Assembly (NCBI GenBank): GCA_034506395.1 | Contig: JAPDPQ010000003.1 | Span: 1-64,000, forward strand | DNA from: a candidate division KSB1 bacterium | GTDB taxonomy: Bacteria > Zhuqueibacterota > Zhuqueibacteria > Thermofontimicrobiales > Thermofontimicrobiaceae | Direction: 5' to 3' | DNA length: 64,000 nt | Part shown: positions 9,239-17,980 of the stretch, piece after piece | Layout of the letters: each line of letters starts with the position of its first letter | Position numbering within the stretch: the first letter of the stretch is position 1 | The notes under the pieces: model-generated | Database searches by the model: none | Told to the model about the DNA's origin: nothing | The model's input: the letters and a program-made list of their open reading frames with translations, nothing else | Position numbers and translations under genes: made by a program

Positions 9239-10183
9239 TCACCGTCGTTTTTGATATTGGTCGATAAAAACGGCAATAACGATAATTATGCCGATGGCCA
9301 CTTGCTGCCAAAAAGCGGAGATGTCGAGCAGATTGCAGCCGTTGCGTAACACGCCGATCACCAATGCCCCCAGTATGGCACCCCAAATAGTACCGCTCCC
9401 ACCACTCAGGCTTGCGCCGCCTATTACGCAGGCTGCAATGACGTCAAGTTCATAACCAAGGCCTGAAGTCGGCTGTCCAGTACTCAATCGGGAAGCCAAA
9501 ACTACGCCTGAAAGGCCGTACAGAAAACCAGCTAATAAATAGATATAGATCATTGTTCGAGTGGTGCGAATTCCAGAAAGACGGGCAGCTTCGAAATTGC
9601 TGCCGATCGCATAGCTGTAGCGCCCGAACGGCGTATGAGTCAAAACGATATGGCCGAAAAGTCCCAATAGGATCGTGATTACCACTGGGATTGGAATCAA
9701 CCCTGCAATTCGGCCATTGCCGAGAATGGCAAATTGTTCTGGCAATCCGAAAATGGGCACTCCCTTGGTAACAATCAGCGCCATGCCCCTCGCAATTCCC
9801 ATCATTCCTAAGGTTGAAATAAAAGGTGGCAATTTACCAACTGCCGTTAGAAATCCGTTGATGAAACCGCAAAATGCCCCCACAGCAATGCCAACTGCAC
9901 TTGCTAAGATCAAATTTACTCCATTTGCAATCAACAGAGTGGTTGAAACGCCAGACAACGCCAGCACAGAACCAACGGAGAGATCGATTCCGCCAGAGAT
10001 AATAATCCAGACCTGTCCGATCGACATTATGGCAATTACGGACATTTGGAGTCCGATCGAGAGCATATTCTCCACGGTCAAAAAATGCGGGGAAAGTACG
10101 GTCAGAAGAATGACGATGATGAATAGACTTAATAACGATGCCAGTTTTCGAAAATAGATTGCGATCGGTTTCATAGTCATCAT
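9239..10183 (-). CDS. RbsC-type ABC permease
   Basis: Integral membrane permease of a CUT2 sugar importer, 314 residues from the ATG at 10183. That ATG overlaps the stop of the upstream DUF5989 gene as TGATG, which implies coupled translation; the longer frame to 10312 only overlaps that gene. Family signatures include 'IISGGIDLSVGSVLALSG', a 'GFINGFLTA' segment and the C-terminal 'GGASLSGGSGTIWGAILGA'. About eight to ten hydrophobic helices are visible. The RbsB-like binding protein follows. The RbsA-type ATPase that normally accompanies this pair is not in the window, so it must be encoded elsewhere or shared. Confidence 0.9.
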   Translation of the reverse strand: MMTMKPIAIYFRKLASLLSLFIIVILLTVLSPHFLTVENMLSIGLQMSVIAIMSIGQVWIIISGGIDLSVGSVLALSGVSTTLLIANGVNLILASAVGIAVGAFCGFINGFLTAVGKLPPFISTLGMMGIARGMALIVTKGVPIFGLPEQFAILGNGRIAGLIPIPVVITILLGLFGHIVLTHTPFGRYSYAIGSNFEAARLSGIRTTRTMIYIYLLAGFLYGLSGVVLASRLSTGQPTSGLGYELDVIAACVIGGASLSGGSGTIWGAILGALVIGVLRNGCNLLDISAFWQQVAIGIIIVIAVFIDQYQKRR

Positions 10184-10341
10184 CAAAAAATCGCGTAAAT
10201 GAGCGGGGCCAGAGCCGATCCCTCGATAAAAACGATCAAAAATCCAAGTAGGAGCAAAAATAAAATAATGGGCCCTAACCACCACTTCTTTCGGTGCTTC
10301 AAAAATTGCCACAACTCTGAAACGATTGAAAATTTGCTCAT
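10183..10341 (-). CDS. DUF5989 family small membrane protein
   Basis: A 52-residue protein, MSKFSIVSELWQF to IYAIF, preceded by GAAGGGG 6 nt before the ATG. It has a soluble N-terminus with ELWQFLKHRKKWW, then one long hydrophobic helix and the ending EGSALAPLIYAIF. This layout matches the DUF5989 family, usually seen beside SxtJ-type membrane proteins. Here it lies between a MalG-type and an RbsC-type permease and overlaps the latter's start by one base. Function unknown; the coupling suggests it is made in step with the permease. Confidence 0.85.
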   Translation of the reverse strand: MSKFSIVSELWQFLKHRKKWWLGPIILFLLLLGFLIVFIEGSALAPLIYAIF

Positions 10342-10462
10342 TTTTTCCCCTTCGTTGTTATAACGGATTTACCCTTTTATTGCTCAATGGTTACAATTAA
10401 TGTGGCCATTTGGCTTGAATCTAACACTTTCGAGTCAATCATTTTTTTTAATATGACCCTAA

Positions 10463-11305
10463 TTATCCCTTGACACTTCCGAGCGTCAATCCTGAGATGA
10501 GCCAGCGGCTGAGAAACAAAAATAGCACGACGACAGGAAGACTCACCATGATTGCAGCAGCAGAATAAAGGCCCCAAGATGTTTCCATGGCAGATTGGAA
10601 GGTTTTCAATCCTAATGGCAATGTGAATAGATTTTGATCTTGAATCAGAACAGCAGCGACCAGATATTCTGACCAGGCAGCCATGAAGGAAAATAGCGCC
10701 GTAATGACAAGGGCTGGGGCTGCCAATGGCAGAACAATCCGCCAAAACGTTGCAAATTGGCTGCAGCCATCAATATAGGCGGCTTCCTCAAGGCTGAACG
10801 GGATCGTATCGTAATATCCTTTCATCTGCCAGGTTGTAAATGGCAGCGCTGTGGCAGAATATGCGATGATCAAGCCGAGGTATGAATCATAAAGTTTCAG
10901 CTTGATCAACATAATGAATAACGGAAGCAGCAACATGGTAAGTGGAAACATCTGCGTGGTGATTAGACTGAACATCGCAGCTTCTCTGCCGAGAAATTTG
11001 TAACGGGAGAAAGCGTAACCGGCTGTCGCCGCCAATGCCACTCCAACGATCATCACCGCTCCTGAGACGATCAAGCTATTGCCGAGCCAAAGCGGGAATG
11101 GTTCTTTGGTGAATAGCCGAATGTAAGATTCGAGCGTTGCGTCATCTGGGATCAACGCCAATGATTTGCTCAATAGCCGATCTCCAGGCCGTAATGAAAT
11201 TGTAATCACCACCAAAATTGGGTAAATGGCGAATAATGTAAAAACAATCAAAATGAGATAAGCCCCTATTTTGCCGGCTAGGGTCAAATCGCGCGGTTTA
11301 TGCAT
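10463..11305 (-). CDS. MalG-type carbohydrate ABC permease
   Basis: A 280-residue inner-membrane permease of the CUT1 (maltose/oligosaccharide) class. Six hydrophobic helices are visible and the cytoplasmic EAA loop reads EAAYIDGCSQFATFWRIVLP, which docks onto the ATPase. The C-terminus ends in LISGLTLGSVKG, the classic MalG-like tail. It pairs with the MalF-type permease upstream (186-nt gap) and the MalE-type lipoprotein before that. No ATPase gene follows, as is usual for importers sharing a MalK/MsmK-like subunit. The substrate is probably an oligosaccharide. Confidence 0.92.
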   Translation of the reverse strand: MHKPRDLTLAGKIGAYLILIVFTLFAIYPILVVITISLRPGDRLLSKSLALIPDDATLESYIRLFTKEPFPLWLGNSLIVSGAVMIVGVALAATAGYAFSRYKFLGREAAMFSLITTQMFPLTMLLLPLFIMLIKLKLYDSYLGLIIAYSATALPFTTWQMKGYYDTIPFSLEEAAYIDGCSQFATFWRIVLPLAAPALVITALFSFMAAWSEYLVAAVLIQDQNLFTLPLGLKTFQSAMETSWGLYSAAAIMVSLPVVVLFLFLSRWLISGLTLGSVKG

Positions 11306-11491
11306 GGCAATTCTTTTTTTTCTTTAGAGGTGATAGTTTAGAATTTTATGAAAAATAAATTGTAGTATTCTAGCCAACGAATTTTGTACTTTTCATCTAC
11401 CAAGATCTATTTTGGTATTCCAGCATTTCATGATGACCAATCGAATCTCTTTCCACAAGACAAGCAATCTATTTTCCTTTCAAAGAACAAT

Positions 11492-12385
11492 TTAATAGAC
11501 AGCTTCTGCCGCCTTAGTTCTTCTAATGAAGTTAAAACTGAATACCAGGAGAATAACAAAAATGATCATTGAGAAAGCCGCGGCATATCCCATTCGAAAA
11601 TAGCGGAAGCCAGATTTATAAATCCAAGAGACCAGAATGTGAGTTTTGTCGGCAGGTTCTCCACCGTTACTCACCAACCAGACGATATTGAAATTGTTGA
11701 AGGTCCAGATAATCCCTAACGTAATGGCTGGGATCATGACCGGTTTGAGCAACGGAATGGTAATGTTGCGCAATTTATTCCACCAAGAGGCCCCATCGAT
11801 ATCAGCTGCTTCGTAGAGTTCATCTGGAATGCTCTGGAGTCCGCCGAGAGCAACGATCATCATAAATGGAAATCCAAGCCAGATATTGGTAATCACACAG
11901 GCGGCAAAAGCTCCCCATTCAGTGGTCAACCAAGGAATTTGAATACCGAAAAGTCGATCAACAATAAGACTAATGGCACCATATTCTGAATTGAACATGC
12001 CACGCCAGGTTAAGGCAGTGATGTATTGGGGCACAGCCCATGGCAAAATGAGCAGGGTGCGAAAATATGATTTGCCTTTGATGTCTTTATTTAAGATGAG
12101 CGCCAGAAATATACCGATCGTGACATGAAAGAAAACATTGATCACCGTCCATAAAATCGTTTTCCAGAAAAAATACCAAAATGTCCCCTCTTTTAGCACA
12201 TTAATGTAATTGGTCAATCCGATGATGCGCCAATCGTAAAAATGTGTCAGGTTCATATTCGAAAGGGAGAGAACGATATTGTATATGAATGGATAGACCA
12301 CCACCATTCCCATGACGATCAATGCTGGCATGGTATATAAATAGGCAAGACGATTGTTCTTTAATGTTCCGACTCCAGCAGCCAT
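11492..12385 (-). CDS. MalF-type carbohydrate ABC permease
   Basis: A 297-residue CUT1 permease. The N-terminal helix 'LYTMPALIVMGMVVVYPF' and the EAA loop (YEAADIDGASWWNKLRNITI) are typical of MalF/UgpA-like subunits of oligosaccharide importers. The ATG at 12385 comes one base after the stop of the binding-protein gene, so the two are translated together. It would form the heterodimeric channel with the MalG-type protein. Confidence 0.92.
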   Translation of the reverse strand: MAAGVGTLKNNRLAYLYTMPALIVMGMVVVYPFIYNIVLSLSNMNLTHFYDWRIIGLTNYINVLKEGTFWYFFWKTILWTVINVFFHVTIGIFLALILNKDIKGKSYFRTLLILPWAVPQYITALTWRGMFNSEYGAISLIVDRLFGIQIPWLTTEWGAFAACVITNIWLGFPFMMIVALGGLQSIPDELYEAADIDGASWWNKLRNITIPLLKPVMIPAITLGIIWTFNNFNIVWLVSNGGEPADKTHILVSWIYKSGFRYFRMGYAAAFSMIIFVILLVFSFNFIRRTKAAEAVY

Positions 12386-12386
12386 G

Positions 12387-13637
12387 CTATTCTCGATTTT
12401 CTTTAATAAGTCGCTCTGCCAATTGCTGCATAGCCGATGCGGCTTGTGCTGGTTTCATTTGCCCGGTGAAGATCGATTGGTAACTGGGCCGCATGGCGTC
12501 CCAGATCCAGCGCAACTCAGTAACTACGGGCATAAGTGTGCCAACTTCTAATTGATAAATGGAGCTCTGAATCAGCTCATTATCTGTAACAGATGGATCC
12601 AAAAATGCTTGTTTTCGCGATGGGATCGTTCCCAGTGCCCGAGTAAATTCCAGCTCAACCTCCACCGAAGTCAAAAATTTGAGCAATTCGAGGGCAATCC
12701 TCAATTTTTCGCCTTCCAAATTAATATTAACGGAATAGCCGAGCGGCGAAACCATGGGCGATGGCCAGAGATCGGTTTCGTCGATTTTGGGGATTCGAGT
12801 GATACCGATATCGATTCCATTTTCAATATAGGTTCCCCACGACCATGGGCCATTGATGATCATTGCCGCATAGCCATCTATGAATAGAGCATTCGCGACT
12901 TCATAGTCGCACTCCATCGGGATGATGCGATCTTTATTGGCCAAATCGTAGATGAGCTGCGCGGCTTGAATAGTAGCTGGTGTATTCAGCGTGGGACGAT
13001 TATTCTCGTCCAAAATTTTTCCACCATACCCATGGATGAACGGAACGGCAAAGAACGGTTCGGTATAGTTCCAGGCCAGAGCATACCGATCTGGTTTACC
13101 ATCGTTATTGAGGTCTTTGGTGAGGCTCTTGCCAAGCTTTCTGAGCTCCGACATTGTTTTGGGGGGATGCGGCACATATTTTTTATTATAAACCAGACAT
13201 AGATGATTCCCCACCTGATCAGCAATTTGATAGAGATGGTTTTGAAACCAGGTATTAGCCGCGATCGGCTCGATGATGAAGCTATCTAAAAACGCTGGAT
13301 CAAAGTATTCCTCTAATGGTTTGATGACCCTTAGCTCAACCAGCGGCCCAATGTTATCACTGGCTCCCCAGAATAGAGCAGGACCGCTTCCTCCCATTGC
13401 AGAGATAATATAATTGGTGCGGGCGGTCTCTGGTTCATAGAATAGTTGAGCGAACTTCCAGCCAGGATATTTCTTTGAGAATTCGTCCAATTTCTGCTGC
13501 AATATCTTGGTTGCCAGGGGGCGCATTGAGTGCCAGATCATAATTGTACTGTGTCGTTTCGCGCTGCAACCGAAATATCCCCCAATTACACTCAGACAGC
13601 AGAGAACCAATACCTGCTTTAATGCTTTAGCGATCAC
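12387..13637 (-). CDS. MalE-type extracellular sugar-binding lipoprotein
   Basis: A 416-residue solute-binding protein of the family 1 (maltose/oligosaccharide) class. The GTG start at 13637 is preceded by TGAGGAT. The leader ends in a lipobox at Cys24 (YFGC). Mature features include 'NNDGKPDRYALAWNYTEP', 'ALFIDGYAAMIINGPWSW' (the conserved binding-cleft region) and a C-terminal 'MQQLAERLIKE'. It heads the MalEFG-type set. An intrinsic terminator-like hairpin lies just 20 nt upstream, so the gene is either expressed by read-through from the symporter gene or controlled by that hairpin. Confidence 0.9.
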   Translation of the reverse strand: MIAKALKQVLVLCCLSVIGGYFGCSAKRHSTIMIWHSMRPLATKILQQKLDEFSKKYPGWKFAQLFYEPETARTNYIISAMGGSGPALFWGASDNIGPLVELRVIKPLEEYFDPAFLDSFIIEPIAANTWFQNHLYQIADQVGNHLCLVYNKKYVPHPPKTMSELRKLGKSLTKDLNNDGKPDRYALAWNYTEPFFAVPFIHGYGGKILDENNRPTLNTPATIQAAQLIYDLANKDRIIPMECDYEVANALFIDGYAAMIINGPWSWGTYIENGIDIGITRIPKIDETDLWPSPMVSPLGYSVNINLEGEKLRIALELLKFLTSVEVELEFTRALGTIPSRKQAFLDPSVTDNELIQSSIYQLEVGTLMPVVTELRWIWDAMRPSYQSIFTGQMKPAQAASAMQQLAERLIKENRE

Positions 13638-13657
13638 TTATCCTCAGCTTCTTGAAT

Positions 13658-13680
13658 TGAAAAAGGGGCAATTGCCCCTT
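13658..13680 (-). terminator. Intrinsic terminator or attenuator before the MalE-type gene
   Basis: On the minus strand AAGGGGC-AATT-GCCCCTT (13680-13663) is a perfect 7-bp stem followed by TTTTC. It lies between the symporter stop (13748) and the GTG of the MalE-type gene (13637). There is room for it to stop transcription but hardly for a separate promoter downstream, so partial read-through is likely. Confidence 0.65.
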
Positions 13681-13747
13681 GACTTTGTTCTTAAGGTTAA
13701 ATTTAAACAACGCAACAACCAAAAGCAATCATTTTTTGCATTGATGA

Positions 13748-15565
13748 TTATTCTATTCTCACCTCTCTTGAAAGATGCTTGAACCAGAAATGATAAAGTC
13801 CAGTCGAAAGAGCGATTAGGACCAGCAAGAGCCATCCGAGGGTATCCCATCGCTGCATCACAATCATCATCATCGCCAGAAACAGCACGATCTGCCATGG
13901 AACAGCAAAAAATGTCGCGACGATATCACGCCGATTTTCGCGATCAACCTGTTGCAATGTCGCGGCTGGAATAACGTTTTTAATATACGCCCAAAATCCA
14001 AATGGCCGGGTGCGCCTATAAAAGTTTTTCAAGACCGCTTCATCAGTCGGTGGTGTTAGATATGTGCCGATCACCATCAGAACCAGCGAAATCCCGCTGG
14101 CAAAACTGAACGAGACGTATTCTGGGACATTGGGGAACGCTGCCTTTTGAACTATTGCTGCAACCATTCCACCAATCGTCCCAATAGCATATCCGTAACC
14201 GTTCAATCGCCACCAATACCAACGCGTCAATTGGGGGATGATCATGCCAGCACCGATGCTCATGGTGATCCATCCCCAGATCTCATTAATGTTTTTAATG
14301 GCCAGACTGAATATTAATCCCACAACAACGATGAAAATCGAAGCGAGGCGACTATGAAGCATCAATGCTTTCTCGGAAGCTTTCGGATTTAAATATGCCT
14401 GATAAATGTCCTTTACCCAATAAGCCGCGCCAGCATTGACCGTCGAATCAAAAGTGGACATGGCAGCTGCCATGAGACCAGCTACCAGGAGCCCTTTCAT
14501 CCCGGTATGAACCATGTTGTTGATAACGACCGGAATCACTTTTTCGGGATCGTTAATGACACCAACGCTACTGCCATAAGAGACGCCCATAATCGCAATT
14601 GCCGCAATAAAGGGCCAGCGAAACGAGAGCAGGCTGGTCCAAAAAAGAGACAATAGCCCTGCCTCACGATCGCTCTTCGCCGCAAAATATCGCTGGATCA
14701 TGTAGCCGCCAGTGCCCCCAGATCCCTCAATGATAACTTTGATCAAATAAAAAATAATGGCAATGCCAAAGAGGTTATAGATGGAATAGGCACAATTGGG
14801 ATCAAAGTCCAATTTCCATGGCGGAATGACGCTGGTCCAGGTTTCGCGTGTGGTGGAGATTGTCTGAAAAGTATTCTCTGGGACACGCATTGGGACGGAG
14901 ACGGAAAAGCTTTCTGGTAGTGGGAATCGCGTCATTGCCATGACGCAGATGTAGATAATTGTGATGAAAATGAGTAGGCTCTGAAACAGATCGGTCCAGA
15001 CCACACCATAGAGGCCGCTCGCCACGGTATAGATCATGGCCAGAACGATCATCAGAGTGGCAGCCCAGAATTCTGATGATAAGCCTGCAAATGATGGAAT
15101 GCCGAGAAATTCGCCAATGAATTTACCCGAGCCCACAGCGAAATATGTGATCATTGCGATGGTGACCAGGATGCTGGAAATAGCAGCGATCAGTCGAGCA
15201 ATATCTCCCTCTTTGCCTTTGCCGAATCGAAAACTCATCCACTCAGCCAGGGTCATAACCTCAGCGCGGCGATTCCATTTTCCCATAAAGATCATTAAGA
15301 AAGCCATGATCAATGTGACACCGCCGCGAATTTCAATAAAAAAGCCAGCAGCACCCAGCGCAAAGATCCACGCAGTATTGATCATGGTGCCGCTGACGTC
15401 TAAATTGGACGCCATGCCTGATACGCCTAACACCCACCATGGCAATTTCCGGTTGCCCAGAAAATAAGAATCAATTCCAGCAGATGCCCGTCGCTGCAAA
15501 ACTAGGCCAACCACTACCATCGCAACGAGGTATACTGCAACGATCAAATAATCCAGAAGGTGCAT
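13748..15565 (-). CDS. Sodium:solute symporter (SSS family)
   Basis: A 605-residue membrane protein with about 13-15 hydrophobic helices. The N-terminus ('MHLLDYLIVAVYLVAMVVVG'), the 'SYFLGNRKLPWW' segment, 'GVSGMASNLDVSGTM' and 'GLMAAAMSTFDSTVNAGAAY' (Na+-site region) are hallmarks of SSS transporters, nearest in style to SGLT-like and other large family members. GGGAGGGG precedes the ATG. It is upstream of the MalEFG-type set, separated by a terminator-like hairpin. It would import a sugar or organic solute with Na+; the substrate cannot be told from the sequence. Confidence 0.9.
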   Translation of the reverse strand: MHLLDYLIVAVYLVAMVVVGLVLQRRASAGIDSYFLGNRKLPWWVLGVSGMASNLDVSGTMINTAWIFALGAAGFFIEIRGGVTLIMAFLMIFMGKWNRRAEVMTLAEWMSFRFGKGKEGDIARLIAAISSILVTIAMITYFAVGSGKFIGEFLGIPSFAGLSSEFWAATLMIVLAMIYTVASGLYGVVWTDLFQSLLIFITIIYICVMAMTRFPLPESFSVSVPMRVPENTFQTISTTRETWTSVIPPWKLDFDPNCAYSIYNLFGIAIIFYLIKVIIEGSGGTGGYMIQRYFAAKSDREAGLLSLFWTSLLSFRWPFIAAIAIMGVSYGSSVGVINDPEKVIPVVINNMVHTGMKGLLVAGLMAAAMSTFDSTVNAGAAYWVKDIYQAYLNPKASEKALMLHSRLASIFIVVVGLIFSLAIKNINEIWGWITMSIGAGMIIPQLTRWYWWRLNGYGYAIGTIGGMVAAIVQKAAFPNVPEYVSFSFASGISLVLMVIGTYLTPPTDEAVLKNFYRRTRPFGFWAYIKNVIPAATLQQVDRENRRDIVATFFAVPWQIVLFLAMMMIVMQRWDTLGWLLLVLIALSTGLYHFWFKHLSREVRIE

Positions 15566-15646
15566 TACCCCTCCCTGGTTAATGGTATTTTTGCTCTTCT
15601 ATTGCATTGCGCAAGAATTTGGTGTACGAAGATCGATGCTAAAAAA

Positions 15647-15660
15647 TTTGATTAATCAAA
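15647..15660. promoter_or_regulatory. Palindromic possible operator upstream of the symporter
   Basis: TTTGATTAATCAAA is a perfect 14-bp palindrome 82 nt upstream of the symporter ATG. Its position fits a regulator site for the transport block, but no regulator gene is nearby and chance is not excluded in AT-rich DNA. Confidence 0.25.
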
Positions 15661-15810
15661 AAACCTGAAACAGGGGCATGAGCAAAAAATCGCTAGAAAA
15701 AAACTGATCGCTGCTCCTGAGAAGTTTTTGGTTGTCCGTTCTGTAAATCAAAGACGCTCAAGTTAACATCATCTCTGGAAAAGGTTGATGCTTGAATGAG
15801 CTTGTAAATA

Positions 15811-16092
15811 TCAATGTCGCAACTGCTGTCGATACGATTCAAATTCTTTCAGTGAGGCTTTAGCGATATCAACTCGGATGATTTGGTCGTCGATAGACCC
15901 TTGATCCCAATCTCGTATCGCCTCGAAGGCTGCTTTAGCGTCTGGCAATTCTAAGAAGGCATACCCGCGGGAGTTATTCGAAAAACGGTCGCGAATGATT
16001 TTGATGTTTTTGACACTCCCATACTCGCTGAACATTTCAATTAGGTCATCCTCTTCCGTATCCTTGGGCAGGTTTCCAACATAGATCCTCAT
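15811..16092 (-). CDS. RRM-domain RNA-binding protein
   Basis: A 93-residue single-RRM protein. I take the ATG at 16092, with GGAGGGAGAAC just before it, over the longer frame from 16110. RNP2 reads IYVGNL (residues 3-8) and RNP1 reads RGYAFLEL (about 42-49), with the aromatic residues that stack on RNA bases. Such small RRM proteins in cyanobacteria and other bacteria are often cold-induced RNA chaperones. The gene is alone, with a perfect-consensus promoter about 110 nt upstream and a leader of about 100 nt, which suggests high expression. The RNA targets are unknown. Confidence 0.9.
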   Translation of the reverse strand: MRIYVGNLPKDTEEDDLIEMFSEYGSVKNIKIIRDRFSNNSRGYAFLELPDAKAAFEAIRDWDQGSIDDQIIRVDIAKASLKEFESYRQQLRH

Positions 16093-16199
16093 TGTTCTCC
16101 CTCCTCGCATTGAAAATGAACTTGATCCAAGAAAACTGATACTGATTTAAAGTGACAACCTCCTTTGAAATGAACATTGATTTCAAAAATAAAACATAT

Positions 16200-16228
16200 A
16201 TTATAATCATTTTTTTGATAATTGTCAA
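16200..16228 (-). promoter_or_regulatory. Perfect sigma70 consensus promoter of the RRM gene
   Basis: On the minus strand TTGACA (16228-16223), 17 nt, TATAAT (16205-16200): both hexamers and the spacing match the ideal. Transcription would start near 16193, leaving an AT-rich leader of about 100 nt. The rest of the 16093-16428 gap holds no gene that I can see. Confidence 0.75.
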
Positions 16229-16428
16229 TATAAAATTTTAGAAATTTTTTGGTGCTGTTTCCATATTTTCTTTAGTGCCCGATACTAGCAATGCATTCAA
16301 TAGATTTTAATCACTATTACTACTGCTCTCTTATTTATTTTTTATTTTATGTTCAAAAATAAGGTGCTGGTATATTAATTGCGTACAATTATGATCTATA
16401 ATTTTTGATCATCGACGGGAGATTCTTA

Positions 16429-17064
16429 ATGAGGACAAATTTGTTAGCAAAATTCAAAATTCCCAAAATTTGTTTCAACAGCCATTTTAATTGTATTTTT
16501 TTGTTCTTGCTTTTAAATCAATCAGTCATCGTTCAATGGCTTCCGAACAAAGAAAAGGACTTAACGGGATATAAAGTTTATTACGGAAATGCGTCACGCT
16601 CTTATTCTAAAGTCATTGCAGTTGGCCGAACAACAGAATGCAAAATAAACAATTTGCAATCTGGTATGAAATATTTCTTTGCCGTTACCGCCTATGATAC
16701 TGTGGGCAATGAGAGCCCCTTTTCTGAGGAAGTCAGTATTGCTATCGCCAATGACGATAATATTGTTGATCTGGACGATCATAGCGCCTATAACTACCCC
16801 AATCCGTTTCGTCCTGGCGATCAAATTACCAGAATTCGATATTATATGCATCAAGCTGAAGCAGTGACCATCGCCATCTTCGACATAAAAGGAAATAAGA
16901 TCCGATCGCTCCTCTCGTATATGTTAAAATCATCTGGCGAACATACGGAAGATGTATGGGATGGCCGCGATGATCTGGGCAATTTCGTACCTAATGGAAT
17001 TTACATTGCTAAGGTAAGTTCACAAAGCGCCACACATTATATCACAATTGCTGTCTTAAAATAG
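16429..17064 (+). CDS. Secreted fibronectin III protein with FlgD-like C-terminal domain
   Basis: The ATG at 16429 (GGGAG 8 nt upstream) is preferred to the upstream TTG at 16405. The 211-residue product has an N-terminal hydrophobic signal segment, one fibronectin type III domain (about 40-115, with 'YKVYYGNASRSYSKV' and 'YFFAVTAYDTVGNESPFS') and a C-terminal FlgD/type IX-like domain (about 125-211, with NYPNPFRPGDQ and 'DVWDGRDDLGNFVPNGIY'). The tail suggests secretion and surface attachment. A PorV-like barrel gene begins 7 nt downstream, so cargo and a likely secretion partner are cotranscribed. Ligand unknown. Confidence 0.8.
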   Translation: MRTNLLAKFKIPKICFNSHFNCIFLFLLLNQSVIVQWLPNKEKDLTGYKVYYGNASRSYSKVIAVGRTTECKINNLQSGMKYFFAVTAYDTVGNESPFSEEVSIAIANDDNIVDLDDHSAYNYPNPFRPGDQITRIRYYMHQAEAVTIAIFDIKGNKIRSLLSYMLKSSGEHTEDVWDGRDDLGNFVPNGIYIAKVSSQSATHYITIAVLK

Positions 17065-17071
17065 AAAGAAG

Positions 17072-17980
17072 ATGATGAACTGGAATCATAATTTTTTAGT
17101 GCTATTTTTTGAGATATTCGTGTTATTATTTGTTTCGGTGGTGAACAGTGCGGCTGGTTCTCGACAAGATCAGTTATCTTTTTTGGGCATCGGTGCGCGA
17201 GCGATGGCCATGAACGGTGCCTACACAGCCGTTTCTAATGATTATGCTGCCCCTTTTTGGAACCCTGGTGCGATGGATTTCTTTTCGACCACAAAAATTG
17301 GCGCCATGGTTACAAACATGTCGCTGAATCGACAGCTCAGGTTTGTGAGCGCTGCCTTTCCGACAAACCGATGGGGAGCTTTCGCTGTTGCCTGGACTGG
17401 TTTTGCCGTTGATGACATTGAGGCGCGCAACAGCAACACCCCTCAGCCAGATCGGCTATTTGATTATCATGAAAACACATTCTTTTTAAGCTATGCTTAT
17501 CGCATTCTTCCATTCCTCTCGCTCGGAGCAACCGCAAAATTTTTACATTTTCAAGTATTGGAAAGTACTGCGAATGGATTTGGAGGCGATCTGGGGTTAT
17601 TGTTTGCTCTGGGTAAGAAAGCCAGGTTCGGATTGGCAGCTAAAAACCTGGTATCGAACTTGAAATGGTCCACTGGAACTCAAGAAAAATATGTTCCGAA
17701 TTATCGGTTAGGAATAGCAATAGATCCTCTTTCAAATTTTCTAGTCACAGCCGATTATTATCAGGTGAGGAATAGCAAGGGGGAGATCTCATTAGCCACA
17801 GAGTTTATTGCATTGAATGTGTTTAAAATTAGATGCGGAATTGGGCGGGATCGCTTTTCAGCCGGACTTGGATTAACCTTTCAGTCAAAAGGCCTTTTTT
17901 TAAACATAAATTATGCGATTGCCACCGATCAATTCGGCCTGGGAACCAGTGATGGGTTTGACTTGAGCCTGGTATTTTAA
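17072..17980 (+). CDS. PorV/PorQ-like outer-membrane barrel
   Basis: A 302-residue protein with a signal peptide (about 1-29) and the family motif 'FLGIGARAMAMNGAYTAVSNDYAAPFWNPGAM', quoted here only by its key parts GARAMAMNGAY and WNPGAM. The rest is alternating beta strands ending in an aromatic residue (LVF), as outer-membrane barrels do. PorV-family proteins take type IX cargo from the translocon to the surface. It begins 7 nt after the FlgD-tailed gene, consistent with a cargo/shuttle pair; a plain transport role is also possible. Confidence 0.8.
   Translation: MMNWNHNFLVLFFEIFVLLFVSVVNSAAGSRQDQLSFLGIGARAMAMNGAYTAVSNDYAAPFWNPGAMDFFSTTKIGAMVTNMSLNRQLRFVSAAFPTNRWGAFAVAWTGFAVDDIEARNSNTPQPDRLFDYHENTFFLSYAYRILPFLSLGATAKFLHFQVLESTANGFGGDLGLLFALGKKARFGLAAKNLVSNLKWSTGTQEKYVPNYRLGIAIDPLSNFLVTADYYQVRNSKGEISLATEFIALNVFKIRCGIGRDRFSAGLGLTFQSKGLFLNINYAIATDQFGLGTSDGFDLSLVF

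Noticed and set aside
9003..9386. 127-codon frame bridging the RbsC and RbsB genes
   Set aside because: It overlaps both good genes in another frame and has no motif.
16046..16228. 60-codon frame upstream of the RRM gene as a leader peptide
   Set aside because: It spans the perfect promoter of the RRM gene itself, so it could not be translated from that transcript.
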